Positions 1-12,300 of a stretch of 64,000 bases of DNA are shown here, one piece after another. The notes under the pieces are model-generated. The model saw only the letters and a program-made list of their open reading frames with translations, had not been told where the DNA came from and ran no database searches. The position numbers and the translations under genes are program-made. How positions within the stretch are numbered: the stretch's first letter is position 1; each line of letters opens with the position of its first letter. The stretch comes from Triangularia verruculosa. Its lineage: Eukaryota; Ascomycota; Sordariomycetes; Sordariales; Podosporaceae. The stretch covers positions 124,001 through 188,000 of the forward strand of contig MU863887.1 of assembly GCA_033296885.1 (NCBI GenBank), in the 5' to 3' direction.

Positions 1-417
1 ACCAATGCTCATTGAACCTTTCCCGCTTACTACGCTCTCTTCTATGTTGCACAAAATTTGCTCATCGAAGCGACGTCGCGGATGTACAGGTTGAACCACC
101 ACAACAAAACTACCGCTTGCCCGCGCATATGATGATACTCATCAGGAATTATACCGCTCTCCTTTCCTGACTCCTCTCCATCCCCCTCTCACACCACTCC
201 GAATCTGCTTACGCCGGCGCTGGTGAATTCCCTCCCATGCCGGGACTGGCTCGAAAAGATGCTCCCACTCTGTCGTTGTGTCATGAAGACGCCGCAATAG
301 CGCCATCTGTTCTTTTGCCAAGAGCAAATTCCACCGGTAAAGCCTAAAAACAACACACGTCAGCCATCTATCGTGAAATCTCCACTCATCAGTAACATAC
401 TCGCCCTGTAAATGCTC
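1..417. other. 3' flank of the ZUP1-like gene, no gene seen
   Basis: This stretch lies beyond the stop codon of the minus-strand peptidase gene. A 61-codon minus-strand open frame (142-327) is present but shows no recognisable domain or codon bias. It probably holds the 3' UTR and terminator of the peptidase gene. Confidence 0.5.
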
Positions 418-2052
418 CTACGCCGTCACAGGTGTCCGCGTCCCAGCTACTGGATCCGGAAGTAGTCTCAAGATTTCAAACTCGCGGTAGTCCCCAAGAT
501 ACTTGGAACCCCTCCTATACGCCTTCAGCGCATAATCCGGCCTCGGATGCGGCACCCCCGTCCTCCCAATCATCCCCGTCACCGTATAACTATCCTTAAA
601 GTGCGGATCAAACACCAACAGCTCTCCCCCCCCGTCCCTCCTCTTCTCGAACCCCACAATCGTCATCGAGTGCCCCAAATGCTGAAAATACAACGGCGGC
701 AGCCCTGTCAACCTCACCTTCCCTCCATCCCCCATCTCTAATGTTGTTGGATCACCCTCAAAGTACTTCTCCACCTCCTTCATGAGCTCCTCCTCCGCCT
801 TTGCGTGTTCCTTATATTTTAGACTCTGCGCATTGAACGGGATTTGCAGCCACTTGAACATGGCCACGGCCTCGGGGGTGCCGATGAATTTCCTCGAGTT
901 GCGGATGCCGCCTGTTTCGGCGCGGCCGGTGGCGTGGATGTTGTTGTCCCAGGCGGTTTCGATCCAGTCTTGGATTTGGAAGATGGTGGGGATGGAGGAG
1001 TTGAGTTTGTGGTGGTTTTTTACGTTGGTGGTTTGGATCAGGTACGAGGAGAGCATTTGGATGTTGCGGTAGCCGCAGAAGCCGCCTTCGCGCCTAAGTT
1101 TGGAGATGTGGTATACACATGGATGGCATAAGTAGGCGTAGTTGGTTGTGGGGCTGAGTTCGAGGAGTTGGGCTAGGACTGGGACTACGCCTTCTTTACT
1201 GTCAGAGGCTCCTCATACCATAACGGCCGATAGCCATTGAGTGCCTGGCCTCCTATTTTTGAACTTACCGGCTGTTTGAACCTGACCCTTCTTACGGAGA
1301 AGGTCCGCTAGCCAGTCGGGCATCCGATCTTCATGCGCGTACCTACCGAGATGTTTCTTCTGTTTCTCGTCAACATTGCCTGTCTGATTGGAACAAAACC
1401 AAGACTTACACCCAGTCGTGTCCCACGCGTAACGCTACCAGAGCCGTTGGACGTCTTAGAATCACTGCGACGCCGTAGGATTTGTTCGCTATGTAATGAG
1501 GAACCGGGCATTTTTAGCAGCCTTTTCCAAGCAGAGATTGCCCTGGACTGGCGCGTACTTTGCTCTGAGCGGCTATGAGATGGTTTTGGGGACGAACGAG
1601 GAGCAGCGTTTAGAGATGATGATGTAGGTTCTGATGCAGGCGTGGACTCCGATGCAGGTAGATCTTGGATGTCGGTCTCCTCGGTATGGAGGTCTAAGTG
1701 ATATTCCATCTGGCTAACAAGAAGAAATTCCCCACACCCGTCAACCGGGCACTCGACGTACTGGGGATCGTCGTCATTGCCCACGGTGCCCTTTGGAGGG
1801 GAGGTGCGCTCTTCCTGTGCAAGAAAGGGTGATTCTCCTTCGACGTGCAAAGTTTCCATATGCTTTGTCGTGTAACTCTTGAATTAGCGGCAGGTTCGAC
1901 AGGCTGGGCCGCTCAAAGGGGGGAGCCAGCAACAATGTTATTGTATTCTGCAAACGGAAGGGACTTACAAGCAGCATTTGATACTCGCCCTCTTTGGACT
2001 TCCACCCACAAAAGGGGCAGTCCATTGTCAGGGGTTCAGCTGCGTCTGTCAT
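418..2052 (-). CDS. ZUP1/Mug105-like C78 cysteine peptidase (UFSP fold)
   Basis: Four exons: 2052-1969, 1862-1410, 1359-1269 and 1193-418, giving 467 residues. Introns are 106, 50 and 75 bp, with GTAAGT donors and all phases matching. Seen: an N-terminal C2H2 finger (CPFC near residue 12, paired with a HMETLH histidine pair that only forms after splicing), a second Cys/His finger in exon 2, a Ser-rich linker, then the peptidase domain. The catalytic Cys is at about residue 249 (GGFCGYRNIQM), the His at about 384 (GHSMTIVGF) and the Asp at about 405 (LVFDPHF). Known of the family: C78 peptidases include UFM1 proteases and the K63-ubiquitin-specific ZUP1 and fission yeast Mug105; the finger-plus-C78 layout fits ZUP1. 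Inferred role: nuclear or cytosolic deubiquitinase. The triad is intact. Confident on family, less on substrate. Confidence 0.85.
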
Positions 2053-5000
2053 CTTTGGTCGTCAAAAGGGCTTTGTTTCTTGAATTCAGATGCTCGAATC
2101 TCCAGCTACAGGGTCATCGCGTGGAAGGCAAGGATAATGTTTTCCATCGAAGAAGCCGATGTGACTTTGCTGTAGGAACCCGACGAAGATCACAAAAAGA
2201 TCAAAAATGGAACATTTGTGAATGACACTCTGCGGCCAGTGGCATTGCAGTCGCAACCTGACAAGAAAGACGGCGGGACATTTCGCAGCATGTGTAAAAC
2301 TTGTGAGAAGGCCGGTTGGCCAATTGGCTGGTCATGCCGAACCATTGGCGGGTGGCAAGTCATGCCTTGTTGGGTTTAGGCGTGCCGTTGAAATATGCAA
2401 GCGCTTTTAACCACGGGGACTATATGGCCTATCCGTCTCTTCTGATGCTGTCGCAATGTCCTTTCGAGGCAACTTGAGGTTATTCCAACTCGCCGGCCAC
2501 TGAAGACAATCATGACCCAGCGCTCTGGGCCACTTTCGTTACGTGCTCGCCTGGTCAGCTCTGGAATTTAAGGTTTGCCCCGCAAAAGGGCCGCGGAGAG
2601 ACTACCAAAAGCAGTTAGACTGTATTTACCACTTGATTTCAGCAGCACAATATATCTCGTATCCCGCTGGAGTCGGTCCCCATTCAGGCAGTCATGGCGA
2701 TGCATCGCGTATTCACATCACTGTTTGACTGCCTGTGACCGCAACTTTGGGTCCTTGGCATAGGCTATTTCCGATGCAACACCTCTATGACTTTGCCGTC
2801 GTTTATTTCAAATGGCGGAGGCACAAACGACACGCGCGCAACATCACCGTCACCCGAGTTTGGTCCAAAGCGCATGTGGTCAGCAGCTCTGCATCAGGAG
2901 GGCGCAGCGCGGAGGGAGCATTGGGAGCTATTAACCGATTATTATCTGCCTCGGATTCGTGTTTCGATATGTCGGAAGGGGGCCGAGGCAACCCGCAACA
3001 TGATACAGCCATGAATGTCGCAGCTTCATACAGCCGAAGAAACCGTCGGATGCTGCCTTTGTCAGCTGTACCATCAACTTCGCGATAGCGACAGCTCTCT
3101 AGATGGTCGCCAGCTCACTCGAAACCCGAATACCGACCATTTCAACACCGAAAACCGACAACCAGCCCGCCATGCACCCTTTCACGACGAAGTCAACTCC
3201 TAGGCGCTGCCTGTGATCCCAAGTTTATACCTTTCCGCACTAAAAGATTACCCAACGAGGCGCAGCTTGACATACTCTCCGCTAGGGCATGGAGGAGGGT
3301 GTTCCTGGCCACTGCTGCTCAACTCTGATCTTGCGCCTCAAGCTCTCGTCGTCGAATCCTCCCGTCCACGGCAACTTTCAGACTCCGGTGTATCCGCTTC
3401 AGCGGACAGGTATCTTCCTCATGCCGGGGTCGACAACTGCATATTCCATATCGTCTAGGCAGCAACTGACTCGCAAAACCAGATGCAAGACCTCCATCAT
3501 AGCCAAGATGTCAAGGCCGAGGAGCGGTAGCTCTATCACCGACTTTCTAGCTGTCACGAATCAAACGGAGATCACACTCGGCATTCTCAGAATGTCCGAA
3601 ACAGCGTTGGGGTGACATTGCGTCGACGAGAGCTTTTGGTCCTGCTACCAGGCCATCACAATTGGTTTGAAGTCACTAGTGAAGCTCTTCGGAATATATC
3701 TCGAGATAGCAAGCGGGTATCGTTTCCAGCATTGTTGAGAGACCGTGAAGACTCACGGTCTCGAATAATGTCGGAGCTAAGGAACAACACTTCACTTACC
3801 CCCGGTCTTGGCACCAGCGGGAGATCTCCGAGTCGATAAGTCTTGGCTTTCCATTCTTAACCACAACAAGCTTTCTCCCCAATCCGCTACCAGAGCTGGA
3901 TCCGCACTCCAGCCAACAGGCCCTCCCTTTCCTCAACACCGGTAGTTAATTTGTCCCTGTCGGGTAGGCTTGCACCACGCGCCACATTCTCACTAAGCCC
4001 TACGCATGGCTAATATCAGGAGTGTCACCTCGAACTAGTCCTACGCGGTGTGACACAGACGAGACCGGCATAGGACCGCGGATGTTGATAGAGTGCGTGG
4101 AACTGCTTCAAAGAGACGAATGCTCCCCTGAGGCAAATGTTACACTAGCCTTTTAGGCAAGACATATCGTTCAGTCACGGATTATGAATGGTGAAGTTTC
4201 GCCCCCAAAGAAATGAACACTTACAGATCAGCCGTATCATCCCTCATGCAAGGACGTTTCTAGAGCCGAATTGTGGCGGCGGCACAAGCACTGAATCCAC
4301 ATTGTGAATTAGGAATCAGATGTTGCGATCGAGACAAGCTTCCGGCGTCATTACGTTCGGGCGCTGGAGGCTGTGGCACAAATGACCACGGGCATAGACA
4401 ATGCTTGAATATTAGAGATGAGGTAAGCGGCAGTGTCATTGGCCGTAAACGCTGATCGGATCCATACTCAGTGAGTGAAGTTCCATACATTTGGAAGAAA
4501 CCCACCATCATCAGTGGACTTATTCTCTACATTGGGAAGGAGACACCGCAAGGAGTCACAGACTTGGATATCTTCGCATCTTCGAAGGGTCTTCTCGTGA
4601 CAGTATCGGGGAGCGGAATCGATGTTGATTGGGTGCCAAATCAACGATTGAGGCTGAAGCATGTAAGCCTTGGCTGCTTGGCTGCTTGAAAGTGCTTGTC
4701 ACCGCAACCATCCACAGAAGACGGAGCTGAGGACATACGAACTGGTGTAGGTGCAGGAAAGTTGCCGTCTCACCTACAAAGGATCACTGAATCGGCAATG
4801 ATTGGCAGAACAGTGCATACTTGATTTGTTTAGTTGATCGGATTACTCAACCCATTTGCTTTACTACCCTGCTACTCAAGCACTGCCATATCATGATTAT
4901 GATTCCAGCTGTTGTACATGCTGCAAGGTCCCTGGAAATGCAAGTCCAGAAACTGGATTTTTGGTCTATTCCTTGCTCGGGCACTTTGGCAGACCGGAAA

Positions 5001-5594
5001 ACAAAGATAGGGTCAAGTTCCCACCGTGACTTTGATCAGACAGGGGTCTCGGACATGGTGCGACTGTTGCTGAGTAAACCACCATTTCCACGTTGCAAAG
5101 GCGCACCCTTCTTAACTTTGCTACCTGAACTAAACCCCAGACATTCCATGTGGCGGCATTATAGCGTACGGCGGTAGCTGCTGTCCGCCTCCCGAAGCTG
5201 TCATCATGGGCGTGATGTTTAGCCACACCTGCCACCTTGCTACAACCTTAGCTATACACTACCCCGTCCACGGTATGTCATCATGGAGGGGGAAGGAGCA
5301 GAAGCGAGGGGTGATTGTGTTACTTCCAAAGCTCCATCAATGTCCTGTATGTAGAGGAACATCGGAATTAAGGGCGGGTATAATCCATGGGGTACTTCGA
5401 TGAGGGGGGGCAAAGAACTCGGTCGGTAGGAAATATAACAAGAAGCTCCCTCCCCCACGTTTTCCTGTCCCTTGCAAGAGATTCAACAGAAGCGCAAGGG
5501 TTTCTTTTAGCAAGCTACAGAACATAATCTGTACCGAATTCTAGGCATAAATATCCCATCTTACTGACGAGTTACCAAATCGGACCGGTACCTA
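2053..5594. other. 3.5 kb gene-poor interval
   Basis: No gene could be supported here. The open frames are all short (under about 120 codons), overlap on several frames, and show neither domains nor a run of splice signals joining them. Base composition is near that of the neighbours, so there is no sign of an AT-rich, RIP-mutated repeat. A 40-codon hydrophobic and helical-looking stretch sits at about 3616-3732, between two stops, and could be a decayed coding fragment. The last few hundred bases should contain the promoter of the Zn2Cys6 gene. Confidence 0.5.
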
Positions 5595-6771
5595 ATGGCA
5601 GACACTCTAAAGAGAACCTTCCATGGTGAGTAAACCCCCTGCCAAGACTTTGTCATCCACCAACCTGCCTTGCCTTACCTCACATCTCCCATCACCACAT
5701 CACCGCCTGGTTACCTACCACCTTTGTGTCTCCCCGCCATTCGGAAGACGGGACGAACGGGCACCCGGGACTGACATCAGCTAACCGCGCAACACAACAC
5801 GACAAAAAGGCTGCTTGACATGCCGCAAAAGAAAAGTCCGCTGCCTCGGCGGAAACCCGTGCCAGAATTGCTCCCGCATGAACATTACATGCCACAGTTC
5901 CTTTGATACCAACCTTCGCATCAGAGTGTCGACTCCCACAGGACAGAAACTTGTTGATAACAAGCCCCAGCCCATCCGAGGGCTGCGTCGTCTTCCACAG
6001 CCGCCAGCCTCTGTGGCGCCTCCTCTGGGAGGAACAGCATCAACAGCACCCTCCACTTTCGATGGAAGCGGAAACGAAAACTACGTCGCCACCAGTTTCG
6101 AGCCACACTTTTCCTCCTTTTCGTTGTCCCAACCGCCACCACCAGCCGCTTCTTATGCGTCAAGCGTGCCGAGTATTCACCACCAGTTCACCACCGCAGC
6201 GCAAAGTGTCTCGCTCCCTAGCTTCGATAATAGCTTGTATACCTCGACCTGGAACAGCAGCTTTGACTTTTCTTGTATAGACCCCAGTCTCGATCCGGGC
6301 AGGTTCGACAACGGCTTCAACAACGGCGCTTCGACATCCATGATGGCGAGCCCGATGAGTTATGGCGATATGATGCCTGGCCTTTCCAGCTTCACGGGTG
6401 CCGGGATGCCTAGTTTGCTCTCCGAAAATGACTTCTCTGCTTTCCCAGCACAGGAGGGAACGAAAGAATGGGTCCCCAAGCGCCGGAGACGCACCAAAAA
6501 GGCGGCTTCCAGGGAGCCAGAGCCCGAGGTCGAGTTTGACTCGTCGAGTAGGCTGCACGAGCCATTGAAAGGCGGTAACAATAGCGGTGGATGGTCATAT
6601 CACAGGTTCGTTCCTGAGACTTTCCAATTATGGCATGCGCACCAGAATGTCTTCATACCGGCTGGCAATGCTGGACACGCATCGCTAGGGCAACAATCTA
6701 ACAAGTCACCAGTTCCCGATCCCAGCCATACCACTCGGTATAGCCGGTCGCCCTCGGAAATTCCCACTTAA
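5595..6771 (+). CDS. Zn2Cys6 binuclear-cluster transcription factor
   Basis: Exon 1 is 5595-5625 (starting MADTLKRTFH). A 184-bp intron follows (5626-5809, GTGAGT donor, GCTAAC branch near 5780, AAG acceptor), then exon 2 from 5810. Joining them builds the complete cluster GCLTCRKRKVRC...CQNC...C with spacing C-x2-C-x6-C-x5-C-x2-C-x6-C, so this start is firm. The basic RKRK run is the usual DNA-contact segment. The rest is Ser/Gln/Pro-rich with a basic patch (KRRRRTKK) near residue 230; no fungal_trans middle homology domain is seen. Unspliced, the frame ends at 6771. A GTTCGT donor at 6606 with acceptors at 6705 or 6712 would give a different C-terminus. The target genes cannot be read from the sequence. 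Sure on the DNA-binding domain, unsure of the 3' end. Confidence 0.8.
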
Positions 6772-7704
6772 GGAGCATCCCGACCAATATCGAGAGCATG
6801 AGACCAGAGCTTTCGAACATCACCGCAGCGGAAGCCTATTTGGAGACAAGGATAAGAAGGAAGCCGGCGAAGAGATGACAATTGCTCCTACAAACCACCA
6901 CGAGACAATACTTTGACTGCCAGTCAAAACCACCTCGGTACCAGCTCAACCGATAATGAATGGCTAGGAAGACAAACGCCGCCTTTCAGGGCATCGAAAC
7001 TGTGCTCAAGGACGCCATCGACACTGGTCACAGGGCCAGTCACGTACGGGCCGTCTTTTGGTCGAAAAAGTCCAACCATCAAGACCGCGAGAGAGTGACG
7101 GATTATTTGGATATCTATTCGTAGGGGTGAAGGCCGGTCATGTTGGGATGTGTTGTAGCTGTCGTTGAGGTGGTCATGGGGGAGGAAGGCATGGGGGAGG
7201 AAGTCATGGGAGAGGAAGGCATGGGGGAGCAATTCGTGTGCCCTGTTGAGAAAGTACAGACAAATAGGGAAATAAGCGTCGCTTGGTATATGGAAAGCTT
7301 CAGAAAGGTGTCAGATATGACGTGGTTACAAGCTAGCAAGCTGTGTGTGTTACGCTGATTGGGGGTGTTGATGTCAGGTATCTGGAGAAGAAGACTGATA
7401 TGGGTGAGATGATAGAGATATATGGTTTAATACCATAAAGTGCAGCTACCGGTGTCTGTGTCCGTAATTTAGCACCACAATTTTCCAATTCGTCGACTCG
7501 AAACCGTATTTTACACCATTAATTACACATTTTCACCGCAAAATAAATTTTTAGTGGGGGGGCAGTTTTCACTTATACATTTTTTTCACCACTCACCACT
7601 CACCCTCACCACCCATACTCCCACCACACTCTTCTCACTCACAATTCCCCCCCGTTTTTCCTACCAACCTATCCACAACTTCCACAACTCTCAGCCTTCA
7701 AAAA
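6772..7704. other. Intergenic region, Zn2Cys6 gene to FAP7
   Basis: No independent gene is supported. An open frame at roughly 6773-6917 is offset by one frame from the upstream factor and would be its C-terminus if the alternative intron is used. A 15-bp tandem repeat lies at 7175-7231. The last 150 bases before the FAP7 start are strongly pyrimidine-rich, typical of a fungal 5' leader. Confidence 0.4.
7175..7231. repeat. 15-bp tandem repeat, about 3.8 copies
   Basis: The unit is catgggggaggaag plus one variable base, repeated in register with two single-base differences and a partial fourth copy. The unit length is a multiple of three, so both strands stay open across it and produce spurious MGEEG- or SSPMP-type peptides. 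I see no coding function. Confidence 0.8.
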
Positions 7705-8388
7705 ATGAGCACGAGAACCCTCCCCAACATAATCCTAACCGGCACCCCGGGAACCGGCAAAACAACCCACGCCTCCCTCCTGGCAGAGCGCTGCCCAGAA
7801 CTCAAACACCTCTCGGTAAACGACGTCGTCAAGGACAGGGAATGCCACGAGGGCTGGGACGAGGAGTACCAGTCCTGGATCGTGGACGAGGACAAGCTGC
7901 TCGACGCGATCGAAGAGCAGGTGAAGGAGGGCGGGTGGATCATCGACTGGCACGCGTGCGACTTGTTTCCCAAGAGCTGGATCGACCTGGTTGTTGTGCT
8001 GCGGGCCGGGACGGAGGTGCTTTTTGATAGGTTGAGTAAACGGTGTGTCAGACCCCCTTTCATTTTTTTTTTTACAGTTTTTTGGTTTGTGGGTGGGATG
8101 ATGGGGAAAGGGGATATACAGAGAAAGGGGAGGGGATGGGAAGGGAATTATAAAGGGTAAAAAAAGGGGATTAGCTGATCAGTGATGAATGACAGGAACT
8201 ACCCCGAGGCCAAACTCCAAGAGAATCTCGACAGCGAAATCATGGACGTCCTCATCGAGGAGGCAAGGGACAGCTACGACGAGGAGATCGTCGTCGAGCT
8301 GCAGTCCGGGGACGCCGACGAGCTCGAGGCGAATGTAGAGCGGATTGTCGGCTGGCTGGAGCAATGGAGGAAAGATAACCAGAACTAG
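7705..8388 (+). CDS. FAP7: Adenylate kinase isoenzyme 6 / Fap7 ribosome-assembly NTPase
   Basis: Two exons (7705-8042 and 8196-8388), 176 residues. The 153-bp intron has a GTGTGT donor, a GCTGAT branch near 8174 and a CAG acceptor. Seen: a Walker A loop GTPGTGKT at residues 13-20, the short NMP-binding region with VNDVVK, and the Asp-rich middle ending in IIDWHACDLFP, followed by a conserved YPEAKLQENLDSEIM segment encoded in exon 2. Known of the family: Fap7/AK6 is a small nuclear NMP kinase and ATPase that acts with uS11 (Rps14) in the final cleavage of 20S pre-rRNA during 40S maturation. The length fits the family. It converges on the myosin gene downstream. Confidence 0.93.
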
Positions 8389-9359
8389 AGTTTTTATTAT
8401 CATTTATCCGTACAACTGGCTTGGGATGGGGCGGAGTTGGGGAGTGGTTGGGAAAAAATTGATGCATGCTACATTCGTCAAGAAGTGAAAGATGCAAGTT
8501 ATGAGAGGAATGAGTATAGAGATTTGATATCATTGGGCGTAGAATCCCAAAGCAAATGCATTAAACGAGGTTTTTCTCCAAGCTTTGAACTGGGCGCAAA
8601 AATGCCGAGTCGATTACGCCAAAATTACAACACATTCCCTTGATTTCCTATCAAATTGTTGCAAACAGACCAAACTGACTTGAACTTGAAGTTAATACCA
8701 TTACAACTATGTATAAAAGTAGAATGCACCGACACCATCTGTTGCCTCAGAGATATGAAGTTAAAAAGTGAATTAAACCCATCAATCATCGTTCATGCTT
8801 TGCTTGCTTCTAGGCACACAACAACTTCACCACCACCACTTCTTCTTGCCAGGTTGGAATCCATTTAATGCCCCACCGGCCAGCCAGCAGTAAAGCTTTG
8901 CCCTCCTCCTCCCACCCTCTCAGCTTTGGCTTTGGCTCCCTTCTTGAACCCCATCCATGACCAATTCTATTTGACATTTTCCTTCCCTCACCCACCCTCC
9001 CATCCATCTTCCCAACGCCCAACTGCAGGCCTTTGTAATTGTTTATTTTTCCCACTCTCTCATGAAACCCCTTGTGCATACCCATATGTGTGGTGCGGCC
9101 TGGCATACCTGCAACTTTTCAACCCCGCCGCTTCTTTCACCCTAACCAAACTCCAGCTTCAAGACACCCAAGATCAACCCCTTCATCCGCTGTTACTCCT
9201 AGAATTCAGCATGGTATTTCTGGGTGGTGCCGGTCCATTCCCATTCCCTTGACTCCCCTGACCATTCCTCCACGGATTGAGCAGCACACTCGCCGGCCTC
9301 CTCTGGCCTGAGGACCCCGGGGGCGGTTGGTGAAAACCCAGCAACGAGCGAGGAGCCAC
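8389..9359. other. Convergent 3' region, FAP7 and myosin V
   Basis: About 970 bases between two converging stop codons. There are T-rich and pyrimidine-rich tracts but no convincing open frame. It should hold both 3' UTRs and polyadenylation sites. Confidence 0.5.
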
Positions 9360-12300
9360 CTAGGCGCTCGCCTGTATCGATCCCGGGCCCTCCTCCATCT
9401 CCTGTAAGTCGTCCATGCTGTGCGTGTCAAAGTCGCCGCCCTGCGAGCCAAACTCGAGCTTCTCCTGCTGGGCAATAGCCTGCTGCGAGACAATCTCGGC
9501 CAGGCGCTTCAAGCGTGGGGTTTGGAGCCCTGTTTTATTCGTTAGCTGAACGTCCATGTCTACCTTTCACAAGGGGAAAACTCACAAGATGGGGTATACG
9601 TCTCCAACGCCGTGATCACTCTCGGCTCCGCAATCTCATACGGCCCGCTGTCGTCCATATCGACAGCCTGCAGCAACAAAACATCGCTCTTCTCCGTCAC
9701 CCGCGACGCCACCGCCTTCATGATCTCGCCATTGATCGGCTGCTCGTAGTCGGCAACAAGGTACTGGTTCAGCAGCTTCTGAATCTGGTTGGGCGAGAGC
9801 ATCCAGCAAATGTCCTGGATAATCTCAATATCGTTCAGCGTCGCCTTCTTGAGCTGCAGCAGCTTAGTCGCCTGCATCAAGTGCTCAAGCTGCAAGGTAC
9901 CCTCGGGCATGTCGTGGCTCTTGCACCACTCCTCGATACGGGTGATGTTGTAGTTGATCTGCAGACCACGCTTCCAAGAGAGGAAGTTGCGGCGCATCAG
10001 CAAATCGTTGAAAGCCGTCACGCCAACAAGTCTGAGCAGCTCGGTGATGGTCTGGGTAATGATGGAATCCTCCAGGTAGTAGGCCTTCATGGCGCGGAAG
10101 ACGCTGTTGAGAAGCGACAGCAGGTTGTCCATGCTGTACGCAGGGGCGGAGCTGCCCTGCAGGAGCTTGCCAAGGAACCTGTTATTTTCGTTCGTGACGA
10201 AGCCCGGCAGGGATTGCGACTCGATAATGGCGGGGACAATCATCTTGTTGAGCTTCTTCTTCAGCACCTTCATCCACGTGTGGTAAATGTTGAACTCGAG
10301 AGACTCGAGGTCGTGCTTGACAATCTCCAGCAGGCGGTCATACTCGTAGTTGTCCGTCTTCTGGGCCTCATACCAGTCCTCGGCGAGGAAGACAAACGAC
10401 AGCATCTCGTGCACGTTGGAGAGCCAGAACGCACCGGGGTTGATAGCCTCCTCGTCGTCGTGGTTCATCACCTCCTGCTGGATCGACTGCATGACGTTGG
10501 CGAGGAAACGCTCCGATTCCTTGACGAAGCCGTTGTTCCACATCTCGGACGTCACCAAGTTGATAAGATAGGATGGGAAAAGAACCTCCTTGTCGGTGGG
10601 CGCTGGGTTGCTGGATGGCGAAGGAATCTTGAGGTTGCGGATGAGACCAATGGTGACCTCCTGGTTCAGGCCCTCCTCATCTGCAAGCAGACCCTCCAAC
10701 TCCATCTCGATGCTATCAATGCCAGGAATGAAAGTCGAACCGGAAAGAGTGGTCTGGCGGTTCATGCCAGTAACAGCCATGGAGACAGGGCGGGGGTTGT
10801 AGGCCATGCTGTACCTATCCATCTCGCGAGGCTCTGCACCCGCGCTCCGTCTCTTGGGCTTCTTAGACGACACCAAGTTGATGAGACCGGCCGGCGCAGC
10901 AGATGCCGGTCCGTTTCCATTGGCAAGCTCACCGTTGACCGGAGCAGCTCTTCTAGCCTGCTCCAGCGCCTCTTGAAGCTCGGCAATCTGTTGCCTGAGA
11001 GAGTCCTTCTCAACCTCCGACTGCTCGCTCTGCTGGCGCGCAGCCTCAAGCTCCTCGTTAGTAGCACGGAGACTCTCGCGAAGTTGCCGTTCCTCCTCTT
11101 GCATCCTCTTGACATTAGCGGTGGACTCCTCAAAGCTGGCCTGCAATTTCTTCATCTCGGCCTCCATAGCCTCAAGACGAGCAGCAGCAATACCGGCCTG
11201 GTTAGCCTCAGTCTGCAGCTCCTTCGTCCTGGCCTCGAGAGCATTGTGTCTATTTCTCCAGATGGCAACCTGCCCTTCGTAATTCTCCACCTGCACCTTG
11301 AGCTCCTTGTTCTGCGCCTTCATGGTGCCCAAGGACTGTGTCAACTCAACGACCTTGTTCTCCAACTTGTAAGAGATCTGCTTCAGGTCGCGAGCCTCAG
11401 CACGGATGACCTTGTATTCCTTGCGGGCAGACTTTCCACGCCACAGACTTTGGACAATGACAATCTTGCGGCGATAATCTCTCCAGGCGCGGAGTTGTTG
11501 TCTTGAGCGCCAGTTGCGCTGGATAATGAGGACAGCGTTGCCAACACGTGTCTCCATGATCTCCTTGCGGCGCAGGTAGCCCTTGATGGCGGCTTGGGCG
11601 CGGATGACATCGTTGCGGATGACGAGGAACTCCCTCCTCTGCTTGTAACCGCGCCAGTTCTTTTGGATGGTGACAGCTGCCTTGATCGTGCGCAGCTCCT
11701 GGGCTTCCTTACGGGCCTTGTAACCACGGTAAAGAGCCTGGAAGCCAACAATGGCATTCCGGGCCGCAAGGTACTTCTTACGGTAGTACTTCGCCTTGAG
11801 GTTCTTTTGAATGAGGATAGCACAGTCGTTGAGACGAGTCGTCCTCAGATTCTCAAGGAAGGCAAGCATGCCCGCCCTGAAAAAGATCTTGGTCAGACCC
11901 ATCTGGTACTTGTCCATACCCGGGGCAACCTTGTTGGCGCCAAGGGCCTTGGTCAGGATGGCATCGGCCATCTCCCTAATTTCCGAGGTCCATTGCGATG
12001 ATGGCACCAACATGTAGTACCGCAGCGCAAACTCCTCATATGTCCATCTCGTGGGATAACCCGCACAACTAATACGGACCGTTTCGAGAACACCGCAGGC
12101 GCGGAGCTGACTGAGGACCATGGGGCCCTCAAACTTCCACGCCTCCTTGGCCTCGTTGGGCTTGATACATCTGATGTAGTGCACATCAGTGCTGTTGATG
12201 GTGGTCATGAGCTCAATCAGCGACGACTTGAAGATGCCTCCCAGAGTTGGCTTGCGGTTGACGGCAACGCCAATCCTCCTACCGGCCACCGGCTTCACCG

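Noticed and set aside
4725..4790. ACATACGA start resembling fungal 5S rRNA
   Set aside because: Only the first eight bases fit; the downstream internal promoter and helix sequences do not.
9515..11506. 663-codon plus-strand open frame and a second of 332 codons (12401-13399)
   Set aside because: Both are antisense to the myosin V exon, whose domain content is unmistakable. Strong third-position GC bias keeps the opposite strand open; the antisense products are Leu/Val/Arg-rich without domains.
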